64,000 bases of DNA. Source: Leeuwenhoekiella aestuarii. Lineage in GTDB: Bacteria > Bacteroidota > Bacteroidia > Flavobacteriales > Flavobacteriaceae. Position 1 is the first letter of the stretch. The number at the start of each line of letters is the position of its first letter. Made by a program: the position numbers and the translations under genes. The notes under the pieces are model-generated. The model saw only the letters and a program-made list of their open reading frames with translations. It was not told the DNA's origin and made no database searches. Of the stretch, positions 34,980 through 43,101 are shown piece after piece. The stretch lies in NCBI RefSeq assembly GCF_004104055.1, contig NZ_QOVJ01000003.1, forward strand, positions 310,001 through 374,000, given 5' to 3'.

Positions 34980-35693
34980 CTATTTTTTAATAAGCTTTTT
35001 ACCTTCAATACTAATTGCAGAGCCTTCCATACATTGTACAGAATCAGGATCGCGAGTAGATAGTTCATTAAACTTTGAACCGTAGATTTTTCCAAAGTCA
35101 AAAATCACTTCATAATCCAGAACTTTATAAGCTTCCCAAATAGGGTGACGCACTTCGTACTCCCAGGTTTGATTCTTATTCTTTTTACTATAACCCCAAA
35201 AGTGTTCTGTAATAAATTCGGTTATACTGCCGGGTTTATAGTTGTGCGTTTTAGTAGCTGTTGCAACTTGAAACAATTGCCAGTTCTCTTCAAAGTCTAA
35301 CCCATAACTAAAGAAGTTTTCTTCATCAGTAAGGTCGTGCTTATAATGCATCTTAAAAACGCTGTATTGCTCATTATAAAGCAAATTAGCAACCCAGGCA
35401 ATAGCAGGTTTTCTAACGATTTCAGATATGAAAACCGTACCACGCTTCCAGATTTTACCATTAAAATACTTTACGTAAAACCTGAGATTAATTTCTTCAA
35501 ACCGCTTATGGAAAGGAATCGTGATGCCTTTAAGTTTAACATCGTCAAATAAAAAACCTACAAGGCTTACGTAACATTTCCCTTCATAAAAATCAAGTTC
35601 TGTATGTGCAGGCACATAAGGCTTGAGTATCTCAGGGTCGATGGTGTAATTAGCAAAGCAGAGCTTTTTCCAAGAAGCGGTTAAAAAGCTCAT
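34980..35693 (-). CDS. YqjF-like DUF2071 protein in the carotenoid operon
   Basis: 237 residues of the DUF2071 family: CFANYTIDPEILKPYVPAHTE, YVSLVGFLFDDVK and RFYVKYFNGKIWKRGTVFISE at the N-terminal part, and AWVANLLYNEQY. The fold is related to acetoacetate-decarboxylase-like barrels. No signal peptide. Its start overlaps the crtZ stop by 4 bp (ATGA), so it is translationally coupled and the last gene of the operon. A role in carotenoid synthesis is suggested only by this position. Confidence 0.85.
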   Translation of the reverse strand: MSFLTASWKKLCFANYTIDPEILKPYVPAHTELDFYEGKCYVSLVGFLFDDVKLKGITIPFHKRFEEINLRFYVKYFNGKIWKRGTVFISEIVRKPAIAWVANLLYNEQYSVFKMHYKHDLTDEENFFSYGLDFEENWQLFQVATATKTHNYKPGSITEFITEHFWGYSKKNKNQTWEYEVRHPIWEAYKVLDYEVIFDFGKIYGSKFNELSTRDPDSVQCMEGSAISIEGKKLIKK

Positions 35694-36142
35694 TTATTTT
35701 TGAAATATTTTAAGGGAGGAGCAAGCATTCCAAAACATTCACCTTCTTCTTTACCTAAATGTTTATGATGAATTTTATGAGCTCTTCTAATTCCCCTAGC
35801 ATACCAATTGTTAGCATTTCTAAAAAGTTTAAAACGCTGGTGGATAAAAATATCATGTACCATAAAATAGGCAACACCATAGGCAAAAATACCAAGTCCT
35901 ATAGGTAAACCAATCCACACATTTTCATATTGCCATAATAGAAAGCAACCTATACTTACTAATGCATAAAAGATGAAGAAAAAGTCATTGCGCTCCCACC
36001 AAGAGCCGTGGTCTTTATGATGGTGATCCCTGTGTAATGACCACAAAAAACCGTGCATAACATATTTATGAGTAAACCAAGCCATAAACTCCATAATGCC
36101 AAAAGTGAGCAAGAAAACAAAGATCCAGAGTAATGTTTGCAT
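35690..36142 (-). CDS. crtZ: Beta-carotene hydroxylase CrtZ
   Basis: 150 residues, four hydrophobic segments and the histidine boxes HKYVMH, HRDHHH, HDIFIH and HKIHHKH of the CrtZ di-iron hydroxylase family. It adds 3- and 3'-hydroxyls to beta-carotene giving zeaxanthin. It lies one base after crtB and overlaps DUF2071 by 4 bp, so it is part of the polycistron. Length is standard for bacterial CrtZ. Confidence 0.95.
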   Translation of the reverse strand: MQTLLWIFVFLLTFGIMEFMAWFTHKYVMHGFLWSLHRDHHHKDHGSWWERNDFFFIFYALVSIGCFLLWQYENVWIGLPIGLGIFAYGVAYFMVHDIFIHQRFKLFRNANNWYARGIRRAHKIHHKHLGKEEGECFGMLAPPLKYFKNK

Positions 36143-36143
36143 T

Positions 36144-36983
36144 TTAAATAAGGTTTAATCTATATTTTACATAACTACGCGCCAGTAGAGATGCCTTCAC
36201 ATAATTAGGAACACGAATACGTGCATTTTTTATCTCCAAAGACGGAGTGTTTTTTAACTTGAGTAACAATTTTCTATAATAACGGTATGCGGTATAAACA
36301 CCAAATTTTGCTTCTACAGGCAATTTACAAATACCAGAAAGACCTTTTGCAAAATCAGCTTCGATTTCTGCAATAATTTTTTGCTTTGATGCTTCGTCTA
36401 AAGCATTGAGGTTAGTATTGGGAAAATACGTTCTGCTTAATTCTTCGTGATCTGCTTTAAGGTCTCTTAAAAAATTTACCTTTTGAAAGGCAGAGCCTAG
36501 GCTTTGTGCACTTTCTTTAAGTTCATCATATTTAGCTCTGTCTCCTTTTACAAATACAGTAAGGCACATAAGCCCTACAACATCAGCAGAGCCATAAATA
36601 TAATTTTTGTATTCCTCTTGCGTAAGATATTTACTTTTAGAAAGATCTAGGCGCATACTGTTCATAAAAGCATCTACAAGATGTTTTTCGATCTTATAGG
36701 TATGGAAAGTATGCTGAAAAGAGTTGAGAATAGGATTTAAACTTATTTTGTGTTCAAGTGCGTGCTCCAGGTCATTTTCAAAGCGCTCAAAGAGTTCTTT
36801 TTTGTCATAATCGTGGAAGGTATCTACGATTTCGTCTGCAAACCTTACAAAACCATAAATGTTGTGAATGTCCTTCCTTATACTCGGCGCAAGCATACGG
36901 GTAGCCGTAGAAAATGAAGTGCTATACGAGCGCGTCACCGTTTCTGAACAAGCTAAGGATACGTTGTCGAAAATTTCTTTCAT
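36144..36983 (-). CDS. crtB: Phytoene synthase CrtB
   Basis: 279 residues, squalene/phytoene synthase family. The two Asp-rich motifs are FADEIVDTFHD (about 65-75) and NFLRDLKADHEE (about 170-180), and the start SYSTSF motif (RSYSTSFSTATRML) is present. It condenses two geranylgeranyl diphosphate molecules to phytoene. It lies 9 bp after crtI and 1 bp before crtZ. Confidence 0.96.
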   Translation of the reverse strand: MKEIFDNVSLACSETVTRSYSTSFSTATRMLAPSIRKDIHNIYGFVRFADEIVDTFHDYDKKELFERFENDLEHALEHKISLNPILNSFQHTFHTYKIEKHLVDAFMNSMRLDLSKSKYLTQEEYKNYIYGSADVVGLMCLTVFVKGDRAKYDELKESAQSLGSAFQKVNFLRDLKADHEELSRTYFPNTNLNALDEASKQKIIAEIEADFAKGLSGICKLPVEAKFGVYTAYRYYRKLLLKLKNTPSLEIKNARIRVPNYVKASLLARSYVKYRLNLI

Positions 36984-36992
36984 TTCTTTTTC

Positions 36993-38453
36993 TTAGTCAT
37001 TTTTAGTTATCAAACCGGCCACTAGTTTACCGGAGATTAGAGCAGGAGGCACTCCCGGTCCCGGGACAGTGAGTTGGCCTGTAAAGTAGAGGTTATCAAC
37101 TTTTTTACTCTTAAGTTTAGGTCTTAAAAATGCGGTTTGTAACAAGGTATTCGCTAATCCGTACGCATTTCCTTTATATGAATTGTACTCTTCAACGAAG
37201 TCATTTACACAAAAGGATTCCTTAAATATAATATTTTTTTTAACAGATTGACCCGTAAGTTCTTCAAGTCGATTTATAATTATTTCAAAATATTTTTCAC
37301 GCTGTTCTGGAGAATCATAAACTCCGGGAGCCAACGGAATCAGAAAAAAACCAGCTTCTTTACCTTCTGGTGCCATACTATCGTCTGAAATAGATGGGAA
37401 GTTTGCATAGAACAAGGGCTCGTCTGGCCATTCTGGCTCATCGTAAATTTCACGGGCATGTTTTTCAAAATTCACATCAAAAAACAAGGTATGATGATTA
37501 ACGCGTTCAATTTTTTTATCAAAGCCTACATAAAATAGTAGAGAAGAGGGAGCAAATACTTTTTTATCCCAGTATTCTTCAGAATATTGTCTGAGGTTTT
37601 TAGGAAGTAAGGTTTCGGTGTGGTGATAGTCGGCGCCACTAAGTACAATATCGGCTTCAATAGTTTTACCGTTTACTTCAATTCCTGTAGCTTTTGAACC
37701 CGATGTACGGATGCGCCCAATAGTGCTGTTGACGTGAGTTTTAACCCCAAGACCTTCGGCTAAATTAACCATTGCAGCAACAACAGCGTGCATCCCATTT
37801 TTAGGATGAAATGTTCCTATACCAAAATCGGCATAATTCATAAAGCTATAAAAAGAAGGCGTTTTATCTGGCTTTGCACCTAAGAATAAAACAGGAAATT
37901 CTAGTATTGAAACCAGTTTTGGATTCTTAAAAGATTTGCGTACATCTTTGCTTATCGTGCTAAAAAAGCTACCTATTTTTTTTATAGTAGCAGGTGTCAC
38001 AAGTTCAAGTGGAGAAACTCCGGGACGATATACTAAATCCTTTATCGCAACATCATAATTGGCCCCGGCTTCGTCTATAAATTCTTGTAGTTTTGAAGCG
38101 CTGCCCGGCTCAATAAGCTCAAAAGTCGCTTTAATTTTTTCTAATGTATCTTCAATTGTGATGTATTCATTTTTACCAAAATAGACACTGTAAGCAGGAT
38201 TCAATTTTTCTAGCGAATAGTAGTCCGAGGTTTTCTTACCAAAATCTTCAAAAAATCGATCAAAAACATCTGGCATCCAGTACCACGATGGTCCCATATC
38301 AAAGGTGAACCCCTCGCGTTTAAATTGTCTTGCACGACCACCCAGACTGCTGTTCTTTTCGTAAATACTTACATAATGACCAGCTTTTGCTAAGTAACAA
38401 GAAGCTGCAAGAGCCGAAAAACCAGAACCTATAATTGCAATTTTTTTAGACAT
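36993..38453 (-). CDS. crtI: Phytoene desaturase CrtI
   Basis: 486 residues. An FAD dinucleotide motif IGSGFSALAASCYLA at about 8-22, SSLGGRARQFKREGFTFDMG, and the C-terminal CrtI signature GQLTVPGPGVPPALISGKL are present. It carries out the desaturation of phytoene to lycopene. The gene lies 7 bp after the MerR regulator stop and 9 bp before crtB, making a tight operon. Length fits bacterial CrtI. Confidence 0.96.
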   Translation of the reverse strand: MSKKIAIIGSGFSALAASCYLAKAGHYVSIYEKNSSLGGRARQFKREGFTFDMGPSWYWMPDVFDRFFEDFGKKTSDYYSLEKLNPAYSVYFGKNEYITIEDTLEKIKATFELIEPGSASKLQEFIDEAGANYDVAIKDLVYRPGVSPLELVTPATIKKIGSFFSTISKDVRKSFKNPKLVSILEFPVLFLGAKPDKTPSFYSFMNYADFGIGTFHPKNGMHAVVAAMVNLAEGLGVKTHVNSTIGRIRTSGSKATGIEVNGKTIEADIVLSGADYHHTETLLPKNLRQYSEEYWDKKVFAPSSLLFYVGFDKKIERVNHHTLFFDVNFEKHAREIYDEPEWPDEPLFYANFPSISDDSMAPEGKEAGFFLIPLAPGVYDSPEQREKYFEIIINRLEELTGQSVKKNIIFKESFCVNDFVEEYNSYKGNAYGLANTLLQTAFLRPKLKSKKVDNLYFTGQLTVPGPGVPPALISGKLVAGLITKND

Positions 38454-38460
38454 AAATTAA

Positions 38461-39366
38461 TTAGTTAAGCAGCGTATTAAACGCATCTATAGATTTTATA
38501 AGTTTTACGTTTTCAGGCATTTCTGATTGTTTAGCCGTTTGTATGATTCTTCCCAGAAGGTACAAAGGCATATTATTTCGTCCAATATCTTTATTGAAAC
38601 GTTTTGCAAAATCGGCTACAGAAGTTTCGCAGGGATTAACTGTAAGATAGGACACAAAATAAGGTTGTTGTTGTGTACTTGCTAAGTATTTTAAATCTTC
38701 AATGTGAATATTCTGTCCGAGATATACACACTTAAAACCGTGTGCAACGATCTCATAATTTAAAAACATCAACCCTAGATCATGAATCTCATTTTCTGGT
38801 AAAAAGAGAATAAACATTTTTTCACATCCATCACGATCAGCATTTTCTAAAAGCTCTTTATTGATTAGAATTTTTTGTTTGATAAGGTTTGAAATGAAAT
38901 GCTCGTGAGCAGGATTAATAACTCCAGATTGCCAGAGTAAGCCTATGTTTTCTAATAATGGGATGAATATTTTAAAAAAGATTTCTCTAAACGATAGCGA
39001 TTGCTTTAGGGTTACATAGGTTCTATTGAAAAGTTTCTGATCAAAATTCATCATCGCAATTTTGAATGAGTTGACTGCATGATGATTAGTGCCCATATCG
39101 TCTTCCTCAACAATATCTGAAACTAGTGTTGCGATCTCTTTACTTGAGTGCTTTGCAATTTTTGAGATCTTATAATTGTGGTCTAATAAGAAAGTGACGT
39201 TTAATAATTTTTGAAGATCTCCTATAGAATAAGTACGAATGTTTGTTTCAGTTCTATCTGGCTCGAGAAGATTATAACGGCGTTCCCACATACGAATCGT
39301 ATGGGCTTTTATGCCACCAAAGCTTTCTAAATCTTTGATGCTAAAAGAGGTTTTTACCGTATTCAT
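38461..39366 (-). CDS. CarH-like MerR regulator with B12-binding domain
   Basis: 301 residues. A MerR winged helix (about 8-75, with AHTIRMWERRY) precedes a four-helix bundle and a cobalamin-binding Rossmann domain. The known CarH ligands are all present: W145 then nine residues then E155-H156 (the W-x9-EH motif; H156 corresponds to the upper axial His), and E193-x-H195-x-x-G198 (lower axial His). An SxL motif follows (SYLTV). CarH proteins bind adenosylcobalamin in the dark, repress carotenoid genes, and release DNA in light. As first gene of the crt operon it is probably autoregulated. The organism's cobalamin source is not in the window. Confidence 0.9.
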   Translation of the reverse strand: MNTVKTSFSIKDLESFGGIKAHTIRMWERRYNLLEPDRTETNIRTYSIGDLQKLLNVTFLLDHNYKISKIAKHSSKEIATLVSDIVEEDDMGTNHHAVNSFKIAMMNFDQKLFNRTYVTLKQSLSFREIFFKIFIPLLENIGLLWQSGVINPAHEHFISNLIKQKILINKELLENADRDGCEKMFILFLPENEIHDLGLMFLNYEIVAHGFKCVYLGQNIHIEDLKYLASTQQQPYFVSYLTVNPCETSVADFAKRFNKDIGRNNMPLYLLGRIIQTAKQSEMPENVKLIKSIDAFNTLLN

Positions 39367-39394
39367 AAACTGTTTGTAGTCGTTCTCAAGTACT

Positions 39395-39428
39395 CAAATT
39401 TAATATTTTGTTTAAAAGAATTGTCTAA
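39395..39428 (-). promoter_or_regulatory. crt operon promoter with candidate CarH repeats
   Basis: The minus strand has a perfect -7 box TAAATTTG (39395-39402), about 29 nt before the regulator start. Just upstream are two copies of TTnnACAA (TTAAACAA at 39408-39415 and TTAGACAA at 39421-39428) 13 nt apart. They resemble the TnnACA half-sites of CarH operators, though those are normally 11 nt apart. Confidence 0.45.
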
Positions 39429-39500
39429 AACTTCAACAAAACAGAAACTTTAGCATTGTATTAAGAAAAACGGTAAGAATTGACTAATGACGGAGTTATG

Positions 39501-40190
39501 TTATATCTTAAAAGTGATACCGTCTTCTACGTTTCGGTCGTATTTCTCTTTGTCAAATTGATAGAGGTACGAACCTTTTCTAGATGAGGTCATATCTTTC
39601 TCCTCAAGTTTTACCAAGATGTCCAGACCATTCACTTTATTAATAAAATTGCGCTTGTCTAATTTTTCGTCTAAAATAGATTCGTATAATTTTTGCAATT
39701 GACGCATTGTAAATTTTTCGGGAAGAAGCTCAAAACCAATGGGTTTTGAGATAGCTCTACGACGTAATCTTAAAATGGCTTTTTGTACCATTTGATTGTG
39801 GTCAAATATGAGTGATGGTGCTTCATCTATACTGAACCATTTAGCAGAATATTGTTCAATAAGTTTCTCGTCGTGATCTTCAATATTAATTAAAGCATAA
39901 TACGCCACCGAAAGTGTTCGCTCTGCGGGATCCCGATCTACCTTACTAAAATTGTAAAGCTGCTCCATATAGATCTCTTCAAAACCGGTGAGATGGTGCA
40001 AAATACGATTTGCTGCATCATCTAAAGTTTCAGTCATTTTTAAGAACCCACCTATTAGAGACCATTTTCCCTTTTCAGGTTCAAAATCCCGTTTAATCAA
40101 GAGGATTTTTAAATCTTCCTGATCAAATCCAAAAATTATACAATCTACCGCAAGAAGCACTTTGTCTTCGGTATTGTAATTATTGAGCAT
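39501..40190 (-). CDS. araR: AraR-type regulator: Nudix-like domain plus winged helix (NrtR family)
   Basis: 229 residues. The N-terminal Nudix-like domain (about 10-145) retains the frame of the Nudix box (G48, E54, R62, G69) but the catalytic Glu positions of RExxEE are I63, H66 and L67, so it should bind rather than hydrolyse a ligand. A C-terminal winged helix (about 150-225, FTMRQLQKLYESIL) follows. This is the architecture of the NrtR family and of AraR in Bacteroides, which regulates L-arabinose utilisation. The gene is divergent from the arabinan/arabinose cluster (322-bp gap). Effector L-arabinose is inferred from the family. Confidence 0.87.
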   Translation of the reverse strand: MLNNYNTEDKVLLAVDCIIFGFDQEDLKILLIKRDFEPEKGKWSLIGGFLKMTETLDDAANRILHHLTGFEEIYMEQLYNFSKVDRDPAERTLSVAYYALINIEDHDEKLIEQYSAKWFSIDEAPSLIFDHNQMVQKAILRLRRRAISKPIGFELLPEKFTMRQLQKLYESILDEKLDKRNFINKVNGLDILVKLEEKDMTSSRKGSYLYQFDKEKYDRNVEDGITFKI

Positions 40191-40512
40191 AACAACACAT
40201 TTATTTAAAAGCTAAAATATAGAATATAGCTAAGTAAGATCCCAAAAATAAAATAAATGTTAATAATACAGTAATAAAAACAGTTATCGAATCACGAAAT
40301 GTTAATAAATAGCTGCTAAAATTAAAATTTTCTTAAAATATGTTTTTTTAGTTCTAAAATGTTTGCATACATTTGGAAATGTAAAATACACACTTATTTA
40401 ATTTTGAAGTATTAAACAATTTTAAATTTCGATTAGATGTTACGAAAGCGATATATCTTATTGAAGAGATTTAAATAGAAATATAAAAATATCAAATACA
40501 AATAATTTACAG
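40191..40512. promoter_or_regulatory. 322-bp araR/arabinan operon intergenic region
   Basis: Very AT-rich with several short A/T inverted repeats. It holds the main candidate operator-promoter at 40368-40383 and a leader of about 130 nt before the first glycosidase. I see no ORF, RNA gene or terminator hairpin. No good -7 box for araR was found on the minus strand. Confidence 0.5.
40368..40383 (+). promoter_or_regulatory. Candidate AraR operator overlapping the arabinan operon -7 box
   Basis: TACATTTGGAAATGTA is a 16-bp inverted repeat with 7-bp perfect arms (TACATTT/AAATGTA) and a GG centre. Its left half is itself a perfect -7 box, TACATTTG (40368-40375). A bound regulator there would block RNA polymerase, consistent with repression relieved by arabinose. 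Confidence 0.6.
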
Positions 40513-42063
40513 ATGAAGAATAAACTACAAATTATAGGTGCATTACTGGTAGCACTCAGCTGCTTCTCTTTAGTTAGTGCGCAAGATGCAACGATAAGAA
40601 TAATACCATCAGATGATGCACCTACGATAAGTCGTCATATCTATGGTCATTTTGCAGAGCATTTGGGGCGTTGTATTTACGACGGTCTATATGTGGGTGA
40701 AAAAAGCAATATTCCAAATACTGAGGGTGTTCGTAACGATATCATCAATGCATTAAAAGAGTTGAAAATTCCTAATCTACGCTGGCCGGGAGGGTGCTTT
40801 GCTGACACGTATCACTGGAAAGATGGAGTAGGGCCGCAAAGTGAGCGACCTACGATCGTAAACACATGGTGGGGTAATGTAACCGAAGACAATAGCTTTG
40901 GTACACATAACTTTTTAAACCTTTGTGAAGAGCTTGGTGCTGAGCCGTATTTGGCCGGAAATGTAGGAAGTGGAGAAGTACAGGAATTAGCAGACTGGGT
41001 ACAGTATGTTAATTTTGACGGCATAAGCCCTATGTCTGACTGGCGGAAAGAAAATGGTCGCGATAAGCCCTGGGGTGTAAAATACTGGGGAGTAGGTAAC
41101 GAAGCCTGGGGATGTGGCGGAAACATGCGAGTAGAATACTACGCAGACATCTACCGAAAGTATGCCACATTTATGTCTGATGCCGGTCTTGAAGGCGGGT
41201 TGTACAAAATTGCCTCAGGAGCTAGTAATGATGATTATCACTGGACTGAAGTGTTGATGCGCGACATTCCGCATAACTTACTTCAGGGTGTTGCGTTACA
41301 CCATTATTCGGTAATAGACTGGAATGCCAAAGGACCTTCAGTAGGGTTTTCTGAGGAGCAGTATTTTAAGACTATGGAACAAGCCTGGCTGATGGAAGAA
41401 CTCGTTACCAAGCATGTGGAGATCATGGATAAATACGACCCTAAAGGTAAAGTTGATCTTGTCGTGGACGAGTGGGGCGGCTGGTATGATGTTATGGAGG
41501 ATACTAATCCAGGGTTTCTATACCAACAGAATACTATGCGTGATGCGATGATTGCCGGTATGACATTGAATATCTTCCACAATCACGCAAGACGTGTAAA
41601 AATGGCCAATCTGGCTCAGGTGGTAAATGTGCTTCAGGCTGTTATTCTTACCGAAGGAGAGAAGATGATTTTAACACCCACGTACCACGTGATGAAAATG
41701 TACAACGTACATCAGGATGCGCAGCTTATTCCTATCGAACTTGCTACGCCAGATTATGCATATAATGACGAAAAACTTCCGGCTGTAAATGCTTCGGCTT
41801 CAAAAGATGCTGAAGGTAAGGTGCACATATCTTTGGTAAACATCGATGCTAATAAGTCAAATACCATAAGTGTTGATGTAAGCGCTTTAAAACTGAAAGG
41901 CTTTACAGCAGAAATTCTGACTTCAAAAACACTTGAAGATCATAATACCTTTGAATCACCGGAAAAGATTCAGCCTGAAAAATTCAAAAAGTTCAAACTT
42001 AAAAAAGGAATTCTTGAAGTGGAGTTGCCTCCGTTTTCGGTAGTGGTTCTTGAGGGAAACTAA
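40513..42063 (+). CDS. GH51 alpha-L-arabinofuranosidase, secreted
   Basis: 516 residues with an N-terminal signal peptide (ending VSA-QDA). It has the GH51 motifs HIYGHFAEHLGRCIY, LRWPGGCFADTYHWKDGVG, the acid/base Glu in GVGNEAWG and the nucleophile Glu in VVDEWGGWYD. The C-terminal beta-sandwich ends in PPFSVVVLEG. It releases alpha-L-arabinofuranose from arabinan or arabinoxylan, here in the periplasm or outside. It is the first gene of the operon and differs from the longer GH51 at 46474. Confidence 0.95.
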   Translation: MKNKLQIIGALLVALSCFSLVSAQDATIRIIPSDDAPTISRHIYGHFAEHLGRCIYDGLYVGEKSNIPNTEGVRNDIINALKELKIPNLRWPGGCFADTYHWKDGVGPQSERPTIVNTWWGNVTEDNSFGTHNFLNLCEELGAEPYLAGNVGSGEVQELADWVQYVNFDGISPMSDWRKENGRDKPWGVKYWGVGNEAWGCGGNMRVEYYADIYRKYATFMSDAGLEGGLYKIASGASNDDYHWTEVLMRDIPHNLLQGVALHHYSVIDWNAKGPSVGFSEEQYFKTMEQAWLMEELVTKHVEIMDKYDPKGKVDLVVDEWGGWYDVMEDTNPGFLYQQNTMRDAMIAGMTLNIFHNHARRVKMANLAQVVNVLQAVILTEGEKMILTPTYHVMKMYNVHQDAQLIPIELATPDYAYNDEKLPAVNASASKDAEGKVHISLVNIDANKSNTISVDVSALKLKGFTAEILTSKTLEDHNTFESPEKIQPEKFKKFKLKKGILEVELPPFSVVVLEGN

Positions 42064-42093
42064 AATTCTGGGCTAGGAATATAAAGATGCAAA

Positions 42094-43098
42094 ATGAGTA
42101 AAAGTCAAAGAAGGTCATTTTTTTTTAGTCTATACTTTTGTGCAGCTACGTTGGGTTTTGCTCAGGATCAGCAGCGGGAAGAAGAATTGTTTAAAAAGCT
42201 TGAAAGCTCCACCAACAATCCCATTATTACAGATAAATACACCGCAGATCCTGCAGCACTGGTGTATGATGGTCGGGTATACATTTATGCTGGTCATGAC
42301 CAGGCACCTGATGATCAGGAGCGTTACATAATGAATGAGTGGCTGTTGTATTCTTCAGATGATATGATCAACTGGAAAGAGCATCCGGTACCTTTAAAAC
42401 CCACAGATTTTGATTGGGCAATTCATTCTGCCTGGGCTGCTGAGGTTTTAGAGAAAGACGGTAAGTTTTACTGGTTTGTAACTGTTGAACATAACGATTC
42501 TAAACCCGGTAAGGCGATAGGTGTGGCTGTTGCCGATAGCCCGGAAGGCCCGTGGAAAGATGCTCTAGGTAAGGCCTTGATCACAAATGATATGACAACC
42601 CAGACTGATATTAGCTGGGATGATATTGATCCTACTGTTTTTATTGATGATGACGGAACCCCATATCTATATTGGGGAAATCAGGTTTGTAAATATGTAA
42701 AACTCAAAGACAATATGATTGAGATAGATGGCCCCATACATACGGTAGATTTACCAAAATTTACCGAAGCCCCATATATTCACAAACGTGGTGATTGGTA
42801 CTATTTATCATATGCATATGATTTTCCTGAGAAAACGGCTTATGCGATGTCAAAATCTATAACCGGTCCCTGGGAATATAAAGGCATTTTAAATGAGGTT
42901 GCGGGCAACTCCAATACTAACCATCAATCTATTATTGAATTTGAAGGTAAGTGGTATTTTGTGTATCATAATGGAAGTATTCCAACCCACGGTAGCAGCT
43001 TTCACCGCTCGGTTTGTGTAGATCGCTTATACTACAATAAAGACGGAACCATCAAACGCATTGTGATGAGCTCAGAAGGCATTCAACCTGAAAATTAG
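42094..43098 (+). CDS. GH43 glycosidase (arabinofuranosidase/xylosidase type)
   Basis: 334 residues; signal peptide ending AGFA-QDQQ-like near residue 25 (TLGFAQD). Five-bladed propeller with base D in TADPAALVYDG, pKa-modulating D in DIDPTVFIDDDG and acid E in FTEAPYIHKRGDW. Family GH43; the missing C-terminal sandwich suggests an arabinan- or arabinoxylan-oligosaccharide enzyme. It follows the first GH51 after 30 bp and precedes the next GH43 by 3 bp, so it is in the operon. The exact linkage is not told by sequence. Confidence 0.9.
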   Translation: MSKSQRRSFFFSLYFCAATLGFAQDQQREEELFKKLESSTNNPIITDKYTADPAALVYDGRVYIYAGHDQAPDDQERYIMNEWLLYSSDDMINWKEHPVPLKPTDFDWAIHSAWAAEVLEKDGKFYWFVTVEHNDSKPGKAIGVAVADSPEGPWKDALGKALITNDMTTQTDISWDDIDPTVFIDDDGTPYLYWGNQVCKYVKLKDNMIEIDGPIHTVDLPKFTEAPYIHKRGDWYYLSYAYDFPEKTAYAMSKSITGPWEYKGILNEVAGNSNTNHQSIIEFEGKWYFVYHNGSIPTHGSSFHRSVCVDRLYYNKDGTIKRIVMSSEGIQPEN

Positions 43099-43101
43099 AC
43101 T

